Below, in pieces: positions 34,757-46,585 of a DNA stretch of 64,000 bases. Position 1 is the stretch's first letter; every line of letters starts with the position of its first letter. The position numbers and the translations under genes are program-made. Under the pieces are notes generated by a model. The model was not told the origin of the DNA and searched no databases. It saw only the letters and a list, made by a program, of their open reading frames with translations. Origin of the DNA: Aristaeella lactis (GTDB lineage: Bacteria; Bacillota; Clostridia; Christensenellales; Aristaeellaceae); NCBI RefSeq assembly GCF_018118585.1, contig NZ_CP069421.1, forward strand, positions 744,001 through 808,000. Direction: 5' to 3'.

Positions 34757-35374
34757 TTATTCTTTTTCCGCCTCTTCAGCAGCTGATCTGGCAGTACTCC
34801 AGTCATATCCCTTTCTGACAAGGAATTGTATCACTTTCTGACGGCTTTTGAGCCGGTCTTCGGATGAACTGTATTTTTTCCATGCTTTACGGGCGAGCAG
34901 TAAAGCGCCGGATGTATCTTCACAGGATTCCTGTCTGTCGAAGCAATCCTGAATGATATCATCAGGTATACCTTTATATTTCAGTTCGCGGCGGATCAAA
35001 GAAGGACCGTAACCACGCTGCTGCCGGAAGTGAATCCATTGCTCGCAAAAAGAAATGTCATCAATCAGTTTTTCTTTCTCCAGCTTATACAGAACAAGTT
35101 CTGTAACTTCTTCTGTATAATGATGCAGCATAAGCCTTCTGCGTATTTCCCCGGTGCTGCACGGACGCCTCGCGAGCATCGATACAGCGTGATTCAGTGC
35201 CCGTGGATACTGACAGATTCGGATCCATTGATAAAAGGATTCCGGATCATATTTCTTCCCCTCATAACATCCTTCCGCATAGACATCAGATTGAGTGAGC
35301 CAGAAAATCTCACCGTTATCAAGCCTGACAGAAACTCTGGAACGGTTTCGGGAAATCTCCTGTATTGTTACCAT
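34757..35374 (-). CDS. recX: Regulatory protein RecX
   Basis: A 205-residue, helix-rich RecX-family protein that modulates RecA filaments. The three-helix repeats are recognisable (AVSMLARRPCSTGEIRRRL, LEKEKLIDDISFCEQWI, RGYGPSLIRRELKYKGIPDD). recA is not nearby. Its start overlaps the stop of the serine hydrolase by seven bases, and a terminator follows immediately. Confidence 0.9.
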   Translation of the reverse strand: MVTIQEISRNRSRVSVRLDNGEIFWLTQSDVYAEGCYEGKKYDPESFYQWIRICQYPRALNHAVSMLARRPCSTGEIRRRLMLHHYTEEVTELVLYKLEKEKLIDDISFCEQWIHFRQQRGYGPSLIRRELKYKGIPDDIIQDCFDRQESCEDTSGALLLARKAWKKYSSSEDRLKSRQKVIQFLVRKGYDWSTARSAAEEAEKE

Positions 35375-36502
35375 GACGGAAGCTCCTTCCGGAATGCCCA
35401 GCGCATAAAATCCCTGTTTGATAATCCAAGACGACCGCTTCTGGCTTCACTGCATCCGCCGTTCAGAGTAATAAGCAGACGTCCTGTTGATTCTTCCCAG
35501 AATGCACCGTCAACGCATCCGTAAGCGAAACCCTGGTGTCCAAGAATGCGACTATTGGAAACAGACGGATCCTTTACGATCAGCAGTCCAAGGCCATAGG
35601 AGAGCGTAGGGGACAGCTTTCCGTAAACAGCATGTTCTTTTTTCATTTCAGACAATATATTACCGGACAGAAACCCGTTTTCGCCGTAGATCAGGACATG
35701 GAACATGGTCTGTAATGAAGCGATGTCAGTATACATACTGCCGGCGGTATGCCCGTAATGACGCAGGGGATCTGCTTCCGTAAGCTGCTTTGAACCAAGC
35801 GGGGTGAGGATCATCTCATTCCTCTCGCGATATGGAAGAACGCGGACAACAGGAACTATTTTGTCCCTGGGAAGAATGCACCCTTCCAGGGTTGCGTTCA
35901 TATGCAGAGGAGAGAAAAGAAAATCGTTGAAAATACCGCTTACCGGACGATCAAGCAATGCTTCCAGGATGCAGCCGATCAGACCGTATCCCAGGTTGGA
36001 ATAATGAAAGGAACTGCCTGCAGGAAACTGTCTTGAGTCATGAAGCAGATCAGTAAAAGGGACGCCTTTTTCAAGGCTGGATTCAAGACCTGCAGGATCA
36101 ACAAGCCCGGATGTGTGGGACAGAAGGTGCCTGATCGTAATGCCATCGAGACTGCTGCCTGAATAAAAAGAACGCAGGTAATGGCTGATCGGAGCGTCAA
36201 GTGACAGAATATCACAATCAGCAAGGCGGAGTGTCAGCAGAGATGTGGCAGTTTTTGTGATGGAAGCAACGCGGAAAAAGGAATCAGGCTGAGCAGCGTG
36301 AGGGGGACAGATGGATGAAGTACAGATAACAGAGGAAAGACTGCCGGTTTCAATCAGTGTTGAAGAGCCAAGCACATGGTGCCTGCGGATCAGCCTGCGA
36401 AACACATCCGGATGAGTCAGACTGTGGCCGTACACATCGGATACAGGATTGGTTCCGCTGTCTGTTTGGCTGAAAGGAAGCACAAAACGATAAACAATAT
36501 TT

Positions 36503-36522
<20 letters not shown>
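35368..36522 (-). CDS. Serine hydrolase of the beta-lactamase / penicillin-binding protein class C family
   Basis: A 384-residue serine beta-lactamase-like protein. The nucleophile and general base are S87-x-x-K90 in RVASITKTA, the second motif is YSN (FHYSNLGYG, near 170), and a GHQGFAYG stretch fits the third (HxG) motif. There is no evident signal peptide, unlike most class C enzymes, so an intracellular esterase or peptidase role is possible. It overlaps lgt by 20 bases and recX by seven, which is unusually tight. The substrate is unknown. Confidence 0.85.
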
Positions 36523-38269
<1,747 letters not shown>

Positions 38270-38273
38270 TAAA

Positions 38274-39953
38274 ATGCCTCAAAAACCTTTATATCAGAGA
38301 TCTCCGATTCTGAAAGTGCCGCATTGCTTTCCGGCAAACGGAACGATCCGTACAACAGATCATCGAATAGCGAACCTGTATCAGAAAGCCAGCCAATGGA
38401 ATGAAAAGCCTTGTGTATGGGAAGGCTTGTTTAAAGTTGCCTGTCTGATTAAAAACAAACCGGCAGATGAACCTGTGGCAGGTTTCATTTATAATGCCAT
38501 ACGGGACACGGACAACGGATCAGTTGAAGGCAGTCTCGCGGAACAGATCCAAAAGATGCGGGCGGCTTTTGCCGTATTCGAATACAATACAGACCGTACT
38601 ATCCTGAAAAGGATCGCGGTCTGGCTTCGTTATCTTGAAATCGAATATGACAAACTGTCCCTTCAGGATCATTTCCTTTACAGGCCCGCAGATCTTATGG
38701 AACTGCTGATCCGTTTTTATCTTGTCACCGGAATGAAATCTGTTCTCAGACTGTGTGCCAGGGTAAGAGCAACTGCGTTTGACTGGACTACTGCGCTTCA
38801 TACTTTCCAGCAATCCATTCCTGTAACAGAGGATACTGACGGTTTTCCTGATTCCCTGCCGGCGAAACCGCAGGAAATGGATTACTGCCAGAAAGAAAAA
38901 CTGATCAATTATGCTGAACTGCTTGCCGACGGAATGAGGTACACTTTATATGCGGGGATGTTCAGCGGAAACAAACAGGATCTTTCGTCAGGGAATAATC
39001 TCTGGCAGTACCTGAAAAAGCATCATCATGCCCTGTGCGGCGGTACAACTTCAAATCCGTTTTTATGCGGGAGTCAGGCCGATCAGCCTGTTGACAACGC
39101 TGCCCTTGCGGCGTGGACAGAGGCTTTTTCGTCCCAGATGATTCTGCCTGATTCTGAATGGGCGCTGGATGAAATGATCCGTATTGTTTTCAACGGACTT
39201 GATGACTGCCTGCAGTGTGATGTTGTTCCGGAAAGACAGTACCTGAATACGGTTTCTGAAAGAAATGTTCCTGTGAACAATCCGGAAAAGATATACGCCA
39301 GAATGACAAGAGCTGCTGCCGCTGCCTATAAACACGCTGTATCACTGACAGAAGACGGGATCCGCATCAATTATCTCATTCCGGCCAGATATCTTCTGAT
39401 GGTTCAGAAACAGAATATGATTCTTCATATGGATTCTTTTTCCGCCCATATTCAATGTAAAAAGAAAATTTATACATATGCTGATTTCTATATTCCCTCC
39501 ATCGGATCGTACAGCGTTATGGTCATCAGAAACAGGGAGCAGAATGAGTGTACCCCGCATCACCACAGCACGGATACGGGATGTTATATCCGTGTGAAGG
39601 GTGAATGGAAGGATCAGGACGGATTTGTCATCAAGGAAAGCGGAAAAACTTTCTGTGAACAAACCCATCATCAGGGTGTGTGCTTTTACGCGGGCAACCG
39701 GCTGCTGTCAGCAGAGGCTTCGCCGGGTGAGTATGCATATACGGTCTGTGAAATGCCGGAAAAAACGGACGGAAGGTTCATTGTTCAGACTTCAATTACA
39801 GAACAATGGCGTCAGAAGGACGGTCAGCCCGGGGATATTCCGGTCCTGCCTGAAAAGAAGGGACCTGTGTCCGGGACAGAACTGCATTATTATCATATGA
39901 CAAAGAATCGTATTACGATGTTTCCGAGGGTTAACAATTTATGTTTCAAGTAA
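38274..39953 (+). CDS. Uncharacterised protein, possibly a divergent GH127 (DUF1680)-like protein
   Basis: A 559-residue protein starting four bases after upp. No confident family match comes to mind. Three stretches resemble beta-L-arabinofuranosidases of GH127/DUF1680 in order: a CGG segment near 265, IVFNGLDDCLQCDVVPERQYLNTV near 305, and a C-terminal YIRVKGEWKDQDGFVI like the family's YxxIxRxWkxGD. The conserved GTETC and paired-cysteine motifs that bind the catalytic zinc are not seen, so activity is doubtful. There is no signal peptide. It overlaps dus by 13 bases. The start lacks a strong ribosome binding site. Confidence 0.45.
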   Translation: MPQKPLYQRSPILKVPHCFPANGTIRTTDHRIANLYQKASQWNEKPCVWEGLFKVACLIKNKPADEPVAGFIYNAIRDTDNGSVEGSLAEQIQKMRAAFAVFEYNTDRTILKRIAVWLRYLEIEYDKLSLQDHFLYRPADLMELLIRFYLVTGMKSVLRLCARVRATAFDWTTALHTFQQSIPVTEDTDGFPDSLPAKPQEMDYCQKEKLINYAELLADGMRYTLYAGMFSGNKQDLSSGNNLWQYLKKHHHALCGGTTSNPFLCGSQADQPVDNAALAAWTEAFSSQMILPDSEWALDEMIRIVFNGLDDCLQCDVVPERQYLNTVSERNVPVNNPEKIYARMTRAAAAAYKHAVSLTEDGIRINYLIPARYLLMVQKQNMILHMDSFSAHIQCKKKIYTYADFYIPSIGSYSVMVIRNREQNECTPHHHSTDTGCYIRVKGEWKDQDGFVIKESGKTFCEQTHHQGVCFYAGNRLLSAEASPGEYAYTVCEMPEKTDGRFIVQTSITEQWRQKDGQPGDIPVLPEKKGPVSGTELHYYHMTKNRITMFPRVNNLCFK

Positions 39954-40921
39954 GGCTTGCTCCCATGTGCGGCATTACAGATCATATTTTCAGAACAATC
40001 TGTTACGAGCAGGGATGTGATCTTGCCTATACTGAAATGATCAGCGCAATGGGGTATCTGTGCGCACCGAACCAGCGGGCCACAAAGGAACTGATGATCC
40101 GGGGAGAAAACGAGCCTGCGCTGATTCTGCAGTTATTCGGAAGGGATCCGGATACAGTGGCGGAAGCCGCCGAACGCATATGCGATCTCGGCCTGTACAA
40201 CGGCATTGACCTGAACATGGGATGTCCGGCGAAAAAAATAGCACCGTCCGGCGAGGGGTGCGGATTGATGAGAACGCCTGAAACAGCCCGTGAAATGATG
40301 AGAAAAACAGTTGCAGCGTCTTCTGTGCCTGTTTCGGTAAAAATCAGAATGGGATATGACCGGGAACACATCAACGCCGTTGAATTCGCGAGGATGGCTG
40401 AAGATTCGGGCGTTTCTTCCATCACTGTTCACGGAAGGACCAGAGAGCAGCAGTATTCAGGAGAAGCTGACTGGGAGATCATCGAAAAAGTAAAAAACAG
40501 CGTTCATATTCCCGTGATTGGTAACGGGGATATTTTTACGGCAGATGACGCGATTCAGAAGCAGAAAGCCAGTCATACAGACGGCGTTATGATCGGAAGA
40601 GGCGCCATGGGGAATCCGTGGATCTTCAGAAGTATCAAAAGACGGATGAACGGGGAAAGCGAAACCCCGGTAACAACCGATGAAAAACACAGGATGATCA
40701 TCAGGCATTATCATATGATGCTTGAGACAAAACCTGAAAACATAGCGGTCAGGGAAATGAGAAAACACATCGGATGGTATATCAAAGGAATGAAGGGCGC
40801 TGCCCAGTTCAGACTTGAAATCAACCGCTGTACAGAGGCCTGCGAGGCAATGCGTATCATTGATTGTTTCTTTGAAGAAGCTGACAGATATCAAAAAGCA
40901 GAACCGGAGGCAGAAAAATGA
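39941..40921 (+). CDS. dus: tRNA-dihydrouridine synthase
   Basis: A 326-residue FMN enzyme reducing uridines in the tRNA D-loop. It opens RLAPMCGITDHIFR, with the catalytic cysteine in DLNMGCPAKKI. SVKIRMGYD, HGRTREQQYSG and the FMN-phosphate motifs IGNGDIF and GVMIGRGAMGNPW follow. It is a DusB-like bacterial form. It overlaps the upstream gene by 13 bases and the downstream exported protein by four. Confidence 0.95.
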   Translation: MFQVRLAPMCGITDHIFRTICYEQGCDLAYTEMISAMGYLCAPNQRATKELMIRGENEPALILQLFGRDPDTVAEAAERICDLGLYNGIDLNMGCPAKKIAPSGEGCGLMRTPETAREMMRKTVAASSVPVSVKIRMGYDREHINAVEFARMAEDSGVSSITVHGRTREQQYSGEADWEIIEKVKNSVHIPVIGNGDIFTADDAIQKQKASHTDGVMIGRGAMGNPWIFRSIKRRMNGESETPVTTDEKHRMIIRHYHMMLETKPENIAVREMRKHIGWYIKGMKGAAQFRLEINRCTEACEAMRIIDCFFEEADRYQKAEPEAEK

Positions 40922-42300
40922 GGAAACATGTTGGTGTATATATCATAATCATTATCCTGTTTCTGACAACTGTTATATCCGGTGCTGCGGCAGAGATACA
41001 GGACATGATGGAAACCATGCTTACCGGCAGTCAGTCAGAGCCTGTTTCCATTGTGATTGAATCGCCTGAATACCTGCAGATTGCACAATATGAAGGTGAA
41101 AGAGTCGAGAGTCTCAACCGCCTGATGAAGCATTTTTCTGTATGTATCAATATGGATGAAGATGTCAGCAGGACTGTGTTTTCCATTGATAAAGAACCGT
41201 TCTATACCATTTATACATATGTCGGCGAAAACAATCAGACTGATTATGAGCAGCTGCCAAATGACGGACAGGAATCAGACAATGGGGAGCCGGTGACTGA
41301 TCAGAAAGATGATATTATTGAGTTTCTTGACAGTCGCTTTTTCCACATGAACCGGCTGCTTGACGGATTGTATCCTGTATTTGAAAATGCTGCTGATGTA
41401 TATAAAGAGTACTCTTCTGTTTCCAGCGCGAACCTGAACTTTTCAGGATACGGGCGGGGCGTCAAAAGAATCACCATACAGCTTTCGCCTGACAAAGTCC
41501 GTGAATTGTTTCCGGAATCATTTCACCTTTTATCCGCGGATGAGTACACCAGTGCTTTTCTGAACAGCCTTTCCTTTCAGGGAAACCAGAAAATTATCTT
41601 GTTGTATGACAAAGAAGATCATCTGATCAGGGTGAATTATGACGGGATACTGGGTTTGTCAGCTGAAAAACTGAGGAAGGTTTCCATCGTCTGGAAATGC
41701 TTCAGGGATGAAAATTACAGGAAAGACGCTATTGTGCTGAAAACCCCTGAAGTAAAGGGATATGACAGGGACAACATCACATATGAACGTGATTATACTG
41801 TAACGGATGATGAAAATGCATCCGTCAGCTGGAATATGCAGATTGACCGGAAACAGGGGCAGGTCAAAAGAAAAACCCAGTTCAGTGCTGCAATATCGCT
41901 GACTGCGGGTACCCTGTCAGGTGAAATAACGTATAACATCAAACAGGACAGTACAGATCAGACCATTGGCGTCTCAACAGAGATTGTGAAAGAAAACAGG
42001 TCTGAATACAACGGAATACTTGAAATTACAAACAAAAAAGGTAAAATAGTGACAAGCAGTATAAAGACCGGAATCAGACTGGGTGCCGGCGAAAGCATGA
42101 AAAGACCTTCTGTCAGCACAAACACTGATCTTGAATATATGCCAGCGGGACATGACGCCGGTGCTGAACTGAATGATACGCAGACGGATTTTACGCAGGT
42201 GCTTGTTCAGAAACTGCTGGAACTGCCGAAAGAGGATCTCAGTTTCCTAAGTAAGGACATACCGGATGAAATCTGGAATACACTGATTCAATATAAGTAA
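40918..42300 (+). CDS. Uncharacterised exported protein 1 (cluster after dus)
   Basis: A 460-residue protein with a clear signal peptide (residues 1-24, hydrophobic core VYIIIIILFLTTVI, likely cut after SGAAA). There is no lipobox and no later membrane span. The mature part is beta-rich with an acidic segment near 105-125. I do not recognise a domain. Its ATG overlaps the dus stop (ATGA). Two more exported proteins of similar texture follow at 15 and 27 bases. Function is unknown. Confidence 0.8.
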   Translation: MRKHVGVYIIIIILFLTTVISGAAAEIQDMMETMLTGSQSEPVSIVIESPEYLQIAQYEGERVESLNRLMKHFSVCINMDEDVSRTVFSIDKEPFYTIYTYVGENNQTDYEQLPNDGQESDNGEPVTDQKDDIIEFLDSRFFHMNRLLDGLYPVFENAADVYKEYSSVSSANLNFSGYGRGVKRITIQLSPDKVRELFPESFHLLSADEYTSAFLNSLSFQGNQKIILLYDKEDHLIRVNYDGILGLSAEKLRKVSIVWKCFRDENYRKDAIVLKTPEVKGYDRDNITYERDYTVTDDENASVSWNMQIDRKQGQVKRKTQFSAAISLTAGTLSGEITYNIKQDSTDQTIGVSTEIVKENRSEYNGILEITNKKGKIVTSSIKTGIRLGAGESMKRPSVSTNTDLEYMPAGHDAGAELNDTQTDFTQVLVQKLLELPKEDLSFLSKDIPDEIWNTLIQYK

Positions 42301-42315
42301 TAGGGAGAAAAAATC

Positions 42316-43890
42316 ATGAAAAAGAGATTGGCCGTTATTATTGCGATAATCCTCACTTTGATTGTCAGCAGCAGTTATGCAGCCTATAACACGCTTCCGG
42401 AAAAAATGTACAAGCAGCTTGCGATCGGAAGCGGTCTGAAGGGAACAGTCTCCATTCATGCTGAAGGAGAAAAGTTCAACACACCCTTCCTCAGAACTGT
42501 CAGCGGCGCGGAATTCAACCTTCGCGGCGAAATCTCCGTTCCGGAAAATGATTTGTATTTTTATCTTTTCCAGGACGATGAAGGCAATCAGTCGGCCATG
42601 TCGGAACTGTACAGAAAAGAAGGCGTTTATTATTTCAGAAGTGATATGGTTCAGGGAAAAACGCTTGTTTTTCCGACTCCTGTTCAGTATCTTGAATCTT
42701 TGTTTCCTGTAAAAGGAGAAAACATTTCTCCTGCTGTTTTTATCATGAATATTGTTTCCCTCCCTGAAAATGACGTGAAACAGAACTGGGATCCTGTACT
42801 GACAAAATACCAGAACGAACTGGAGATGTGGCTTGCGGGATACACGGTGAACGCGGAAACAGTAAAGCAGGAAAACGGAGTTTCCGCCCTTGTGTTCTCC
42901 TATGAAATTCCAATGAGCGATGTCAATACACAGATCATTCAGCTTTTCAGCGAGCTGACAACAGATCCTGAGGTTATTGCACTCCTTGATACGGTGATGA
43001 CGCAGGAAGAAAAAGACCTCTATCTGAACAATAATCTTTTGTATTACTATTCAGAAGCGCTGAAATCCATAGATGCAGAAAGTACTCTGAAAATGAACAA
43101 ACGTGTTTCCGCGCTTGGTGAAGTGCTTGGATTCAAGCTGGAGCTGCCTCTGGATGAAAAAAGCACAGGCTGTCAGATGTTCAGCATGGAGATGACAGAC
43201 GGCAATACGATCTATACATTAAAAAAGGAAAACGAAGTTACTGTTCTCGGACTGCCTGTCCAGGATAATAATGAAGCGCTGTCATACAATAAGAACCTTT
43301 GGTTCTCGCGTGTTTCCAGTGATACAGACAAGGATAACCTTTCTGTCCGGATTGAAATAAACAAAACAAATGAAGCATTTAAAACAAAAAACGCCAAAGA
43401 TGAGGAAATCAGCAACGAGAAGAACCTGTACAAGGTGAGCATTATCCATGACACCAGATACCTCCCGGAAGACACTGACACATCAAAGCTCCAGGAATTT
43501 GAAACAATCAATGCAGATGTTGAAATGCATTATTCAAGCAAATACGCGCAGAGCAGCGGAACCAAGCTGGTTATCAATGCGTCTGTTCATCAGGGAGAAT
43601 CGGTTATGACCGTAAAGGCCGAAATGAATACAGTCCGGAACTGGCCGTTTATTCCGTTTGAAATCAGCAATCCCGTTTATACCGAAACAGATACCAAAAC
43701 GGTTCTGGCTCCCTACCTGGAAGAGTGGGCTGCCAACGCCCGGTCCATGCTTCGGTATATGAATGATGAGACGGAAGACACAGCTTCAGCATTGAATGAT
43801 ACCGCAGAAAGCAATCCTCAGTCTGAAAACGAAACAGACGGCGGAAATGAGCCGGCATCGGAAGAGAACAGTGAATCCGGTCAGGAATAA
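42316..43890 (+). CDS. Uncharacterised exported protein 2 (cluster after dus)
   Basis: A 524-residue protein with signal peptide MKKRLAVIIAIILTLIVSSS (cleavage likely near AYA). The mature part mixes helix and beta strands and has repeated LKMNKR / EMHYSSKY / VKAEMNT-type strands resembling a large beta-sheet surface. The tail from about 485 is a low-complexity acidic stretch rich in E, N, S and G (SENETDGGNEPASEENSESG), probably disordered. GGGAG precedes the ATG. No family is recognised. Confidence 0.8.
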   Translation: MKKRLAVIIAIILTLIVSSSYAAYNTLPEKMYKQLAIGSGLKGTVSIHAEGEKFNTPFLRTVSGAEFNLRGEISVPENDLYFYLFQDDEGNQSAMSELYRKEGVYYFRSDMVQGKTLVFPTPVQYLESLFPVKGENISPAVFIMNIVSLPENDVKQNWDPVLTKYQNELEMWLAGYTVNAETVKQENGVSALVFSYEIPMSDVNTQIIQLFSELTTDPEVIALLDTVMTQEEKDLYLNNNLLYYYSEALKSIDAESTLKMNKRVSALGEVLGFKLELPLDEKSTGCQMFSMEMTDGNTIYTLKKENEVTVLGLPVQDNNEALSYNKNLWFSRVSSDTDKDNLSVRIEINKTNEAFKTKNAKDEEISNEKNLYKVSIIHDTRYLPEDTDTSKLQEFETINADVEMHYSSKYAQSSGTKLVINASVHQGESVMTVKAEMNTVRNWPFIPFEISNPVYTETDTKTVLAPYLEEWAANARSMLRYMNDETEDTASALNDTAESNPQSENETDGGNEPASEENSESGQE

Positions 43891-43917
43891 AATAACTGAT
43901 ATATACAGGGGTTACAG

Positions 43918-45081
43918 ATGAAAAGGTTATTCTGTACTTTAATCGTCATCATATGCTTTGCCTGTTCAGCTGCTTCCGCAGGTGGGCATATTGGCATTGA
44001 GGGTACTGTTTCCGGTCAGAATAACGGGGAAATTATAACAGCTGATCTTTATCAGCAGAACGGGGACACCATTCTTGTGTCCTCTTTATTTCCGGATCTC
44101 GCAGTTATACTGAATCACGGATGCTGTACGGATGATATACTGTATGAGCTGTTCCTGTTTAAACCCGGACGGTTTGCGTCCGTCATGGATATGACAGACA
44201 GGATCCTTGCGGAATGGCTGCAGCGCCTGAATATGAAAACGCATTCAGGAAGCTATTCAGGAGAGGTTTTTGAATATGCTTCTTCCGTGAGTACAACGTC
44301 TTTCCAGCTTTCTGATTTTGCTCGTTTTCTGGATGATGTTTTCTCAAAAGAATACCATCCGGATACTGAAACTGACACGACAGAATCAGTATTGTATTAC
44401 GGATTCCTGTCAGATGTCGCAAAAAAACTCCAGAGCATTCCGGAAAATGACAAGATTCTTGTCAGCGTACGCTGCTATGATGAAAACAGATACTTTACAT
44501 TCGCAATACAGAAGCAGAATGAGACCATCTGTACCATTTCCGTTGACAACACAGCGGATCATGCAAGACGCGTTATCTCAGGTCATAAGGAGAACGGGAA
44601 GTATTACTATCATGACATAACCTATTCGGCCGGACTGGAATCCTTTACCGTTGAAAATCGTTTTTACGGCGGTACACAGTCCTCTTTCCTGAACCTGTCC
44701 GATCGGAATCCTCTGATCCGGACTTCCCTGTATGCTGTTGAAAACAGTGACCATACCTGTCGTTATGAGTATAAAGCGGAATCCGCCGCACTGGGTGATC
44801 CTTTCATTGTTTCAGGGATTCAACAGGAAAACAGTCTGAGCCTGGAAATCCTTGCAGGGGAGAGCGGCAGGGAAATAGCGCATATTTCTGCGTATTATGA
44901 CAATATGAAAAATCCAGTGTCTTTTTCTGATAAAAAGACACTGGATTCTGAACTGAAAGAGGATTATGACACTATCAGCATGAACTTTATTGCCGCGGGC
45001 CTGACGCTGGCGGATAAGGTATTTCCCAATTTGCCGTTATCCTATCAGAAAATCATTTTCTCGCTTATGCCCGGTCTCTGA
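43918..45081 (+). CDS. Uncharacterised exported protein 3 (cluster after dus)
   Basis: A 387-residue protein with an N-terminal signal peptide (LFCTLIVIICFACSAASAG). The cysteine in it is not in a convincing lipobox. The mature part is beta-rich (GIEGTVSGQNNGEIITADLYQQ, FYGGTQSSFLNLSD), in the style of its two neighbours, and ends in a hydrophobic helix-like stretch. It ends nine bases from the convergent ispDF. Function is unknown; it is probably co-transcribed with the other two. Confidence 0.8.
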   Translation: MKRLFCTLIVIICFACSAASAGGHIGIEGTVSGQNNGEIITADLYQQNGDTILVSSLFPDLAVILNHGCCTDDILYELFLFKPGRFASVMDMTDRILAEWLQRLNMKTHSGSYSGEVFEYASSVSTTSFQLSDFARFLDDVFSKEYHPDTETDTTESVLYYGFLSDVAKKLQSIPENDKILVSVRCYDENRYFTFAIQKQNETICTISVDNTADHARRVISGHKENGKYYYHDITYSAGLESFTVENRFYGGTQSSFLNLSDRNPLIRTSLYAVENSDHTCRYEYKAESAALGDPFIVSGIQQENSLSLEILAGESGREIAHISAYYDNMKNPVSFSDKKTLDSELKEDYDTISMNFIAAGLTLADKVFPNLPLSYQKIIFSLMPGL

Positions 45082-45090
45082 ACAGAAATA

Positions 45091-46251
45091 TTATAATTCA
45101 GCAACAGTACATACCGCATAGGAAGAAATCCCTTCCATACGACCTTCAAAACCAAGCTTTTCTGTTGTGGTTGCCTTCACATTGATCCTGTCTTCCGGCA
45201 AATTCAATACAGAAGCTATGTTACTGATCATTTGCGGAATATAGGGAAGAAGCTTTGGCTTCTGCGCAACGATTGTAACATCCGCGTTTGCGGCTTTATA
45301 GCCTGCATCCCGTATAATCCTGACTGTTTCCTGAAGAAGATGAACGGAAGATATCCCTTTATACCGGTCATCGGTATCAGGAAAATGTTTTCCTATGTCT
45401 CCAAGAGCACAGGCGCCAAGCATAGCGTCCATGAGCGCGTGCAGAGCCACATCTGCGTCGCTGTGCCCGAGAAGGCCTGATTCAAAGGGTATCTCCACTC
45501 CGCAAAGGATGAGTTTTCTGCCTTCAACCAGACGATGAACGTCGTATCCCATTCCAACACGCATGGTATGAGCAACTCCTTGTATGATTGATTTGGCCCT
45601 GGCAATATCCTGGGGTTCTGTGAGCTTGATATTATCCGGTGATCCCGGAACAACTTTAACGGGTATATGATAATGCTCAAGCAAACCTGCGTCATCCGTA
45701 CACTCTATTCCATCCCTGAATGCATTCAGCGCAACCGGCAGGAGAGTGCCGGCTGTAAATCCCTGAGGAGTCTGTATTTCGTACAGATTTGTCCTGTCAG
45801 GCGTATGGACGACAAGATGATCCGCGTTACAGATTTTACAAGTACTGGAAGCAGGGATACCAGGAATTCCGGTTCCGCAGGTTTCAACAGAATGGATTAC
45901 GCGTTCAATCAGCATAGGATCAACAAGGCATCTTGCAGCATCATGAACCAGGATAATATCCTCAGGATTCGTATTCAGTGCTTTCAACCCGTTCAGAACG
46001 GATTCCTGCCTGGTTTCACCTCCGCATACATAGCGGCAGGGAAAAGGAAGAGAGGAATGACTGATCGACTCCTGTATAAATGACTGTTCATCCGCATGTG
46101 AAACAATGATCATTTCATCCGCAAACGAACAGAATGCTTCTATACTTCTTTGAATAACAGTTTTCCCGCAGAGCGAAAGGAGCGCTTTATTGTAGGGGAG
46201 ATTCATTCTCGTTCCGCGCCCGCCTGCGAGCATAATGACATACCTTTTCAT
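45091..46251 (-). CDS. ispDF: Bifunctional MEP pathway enzyme IspD/IspF
   Basis: A 386-residue fusion. Residues 1 to about 228 are the IspD cytidylyltransferase ([33 protein letters not shown]). From about 229 comes IspF, the MECDP synthase, with GYDVHRL, the metal-binding [19 protein letters not shown] and [10 protein letters not shown]. IspD and IspF catalyse non-consecutive steps. Its start overlaps the rqcP stop by four bases. Confidence 0.96.
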   Translation of the reverse strand: MKRYVIMLAGGRGTRMNLPYNKALLSLCGKTVIQRSIEAFCSFADEMIIVSHADEQSFIQESISHSSLPFPCRYVCGGETRQESVLNGLKALNTNPEDIILVHDAARCLVDPMLIERVIHSVETCGTGIPGIPASSTCKICNADHLVVHTPDRTNLYEIQTPQGFTAGTLLPVALNAFRDGIECTDDAGLLEHYHIPVKVVPGSPDNIKLTEPQDIARAKSIIQGVAHTMRVGMGYDVHRLVEGRKLILCGVEIPFESGLLGHSDADVALHALMDAMLGACALGDIGKHFPDTDDRYKGISSVHLLQETVRIIRDAGYKAANADVTIVAQKPKLLPYIPQMISNIASVLNLPEDRINVKATTTEKLGFEGRMEGISSYAVCTVAEL

Positions 46252-46526
46252 GCTTTATTACGCTCCGAAGAAAGGTAAGCATCCTCTTCCAGGACTTTAT
46301 ACATTTCAGATGCAAGCTCTTTACTGACGGTTTCACGTACAGAAAGGATCTCATAGAATCCTGTATGTTCTCCGAAACGTATACTGACAATATCGCCTTC
46401 TTTTACGTCAGAAGAAGGTTTCGCAACTTTCTGGTTGATCATGACACGTCCGCTGCTGCACGCTTCGCTAGCGACAGTGCGGCGTTTGATAATTCTGGAA
46501 ACTTTGAGATATTTGTCTATCCGCAT
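46248..46526 (-). CDS. rqcP: S4-domain RNA-binding protein RqcP (Hsp15-like)
   Basis: A 92-residue protein with an S4 domain opening [19 protein letters not shown]. RqcP acts with RqcH on stalled 50S subunits in ribosome quality control (alanine tailing). The ATG at 46526 follows GAGGG; six more in-frame residues upstream lack a site. It lies in a mazG-hup-rqcP order similar to the Bacillus yabN-yabO region, with a terminator between hup and this gene. ispDF is co-transcribed. Confidence 0.92.
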   Translation of the reverse strand: MRIDKYLKVSRIIKRRTVASEACSSGRVMINQKVAKPSSDVKEGDIVSIRFGEHTGFYEILSVRETVSKELASEMYKVLEEDAYLSSERNKA

Positions 46527-46537
46527 ATTACCCTCAC

Positions 46538-46573
46538 AAAACAAAGCCCGCAGGAAACAGTGTTCCTGCGGGC
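46538..46573 (-). terminator. Terminator after hup
   Basis: On the minus strand an 11-bp perfect stem (plus 46546-46556 with 46563-46573) with a six-base loop is followed by a U-rich TTTGTTTT tract. It lies just upstream of the rqcP start codon, so rqcP-ispDF would depend on read-through or an internal promoter. Confidence 0.85.
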
Positions 46574-46585
46574 AGAAACGATGAA

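Noticed and set aside
32602-34821. 739-codon open frame on the minus strand opposite ppdK
   Set aside because: It is a shadow of the strongly coding plus-strand ppdK; no motif, ribosome binding site or family resemblance is visible.
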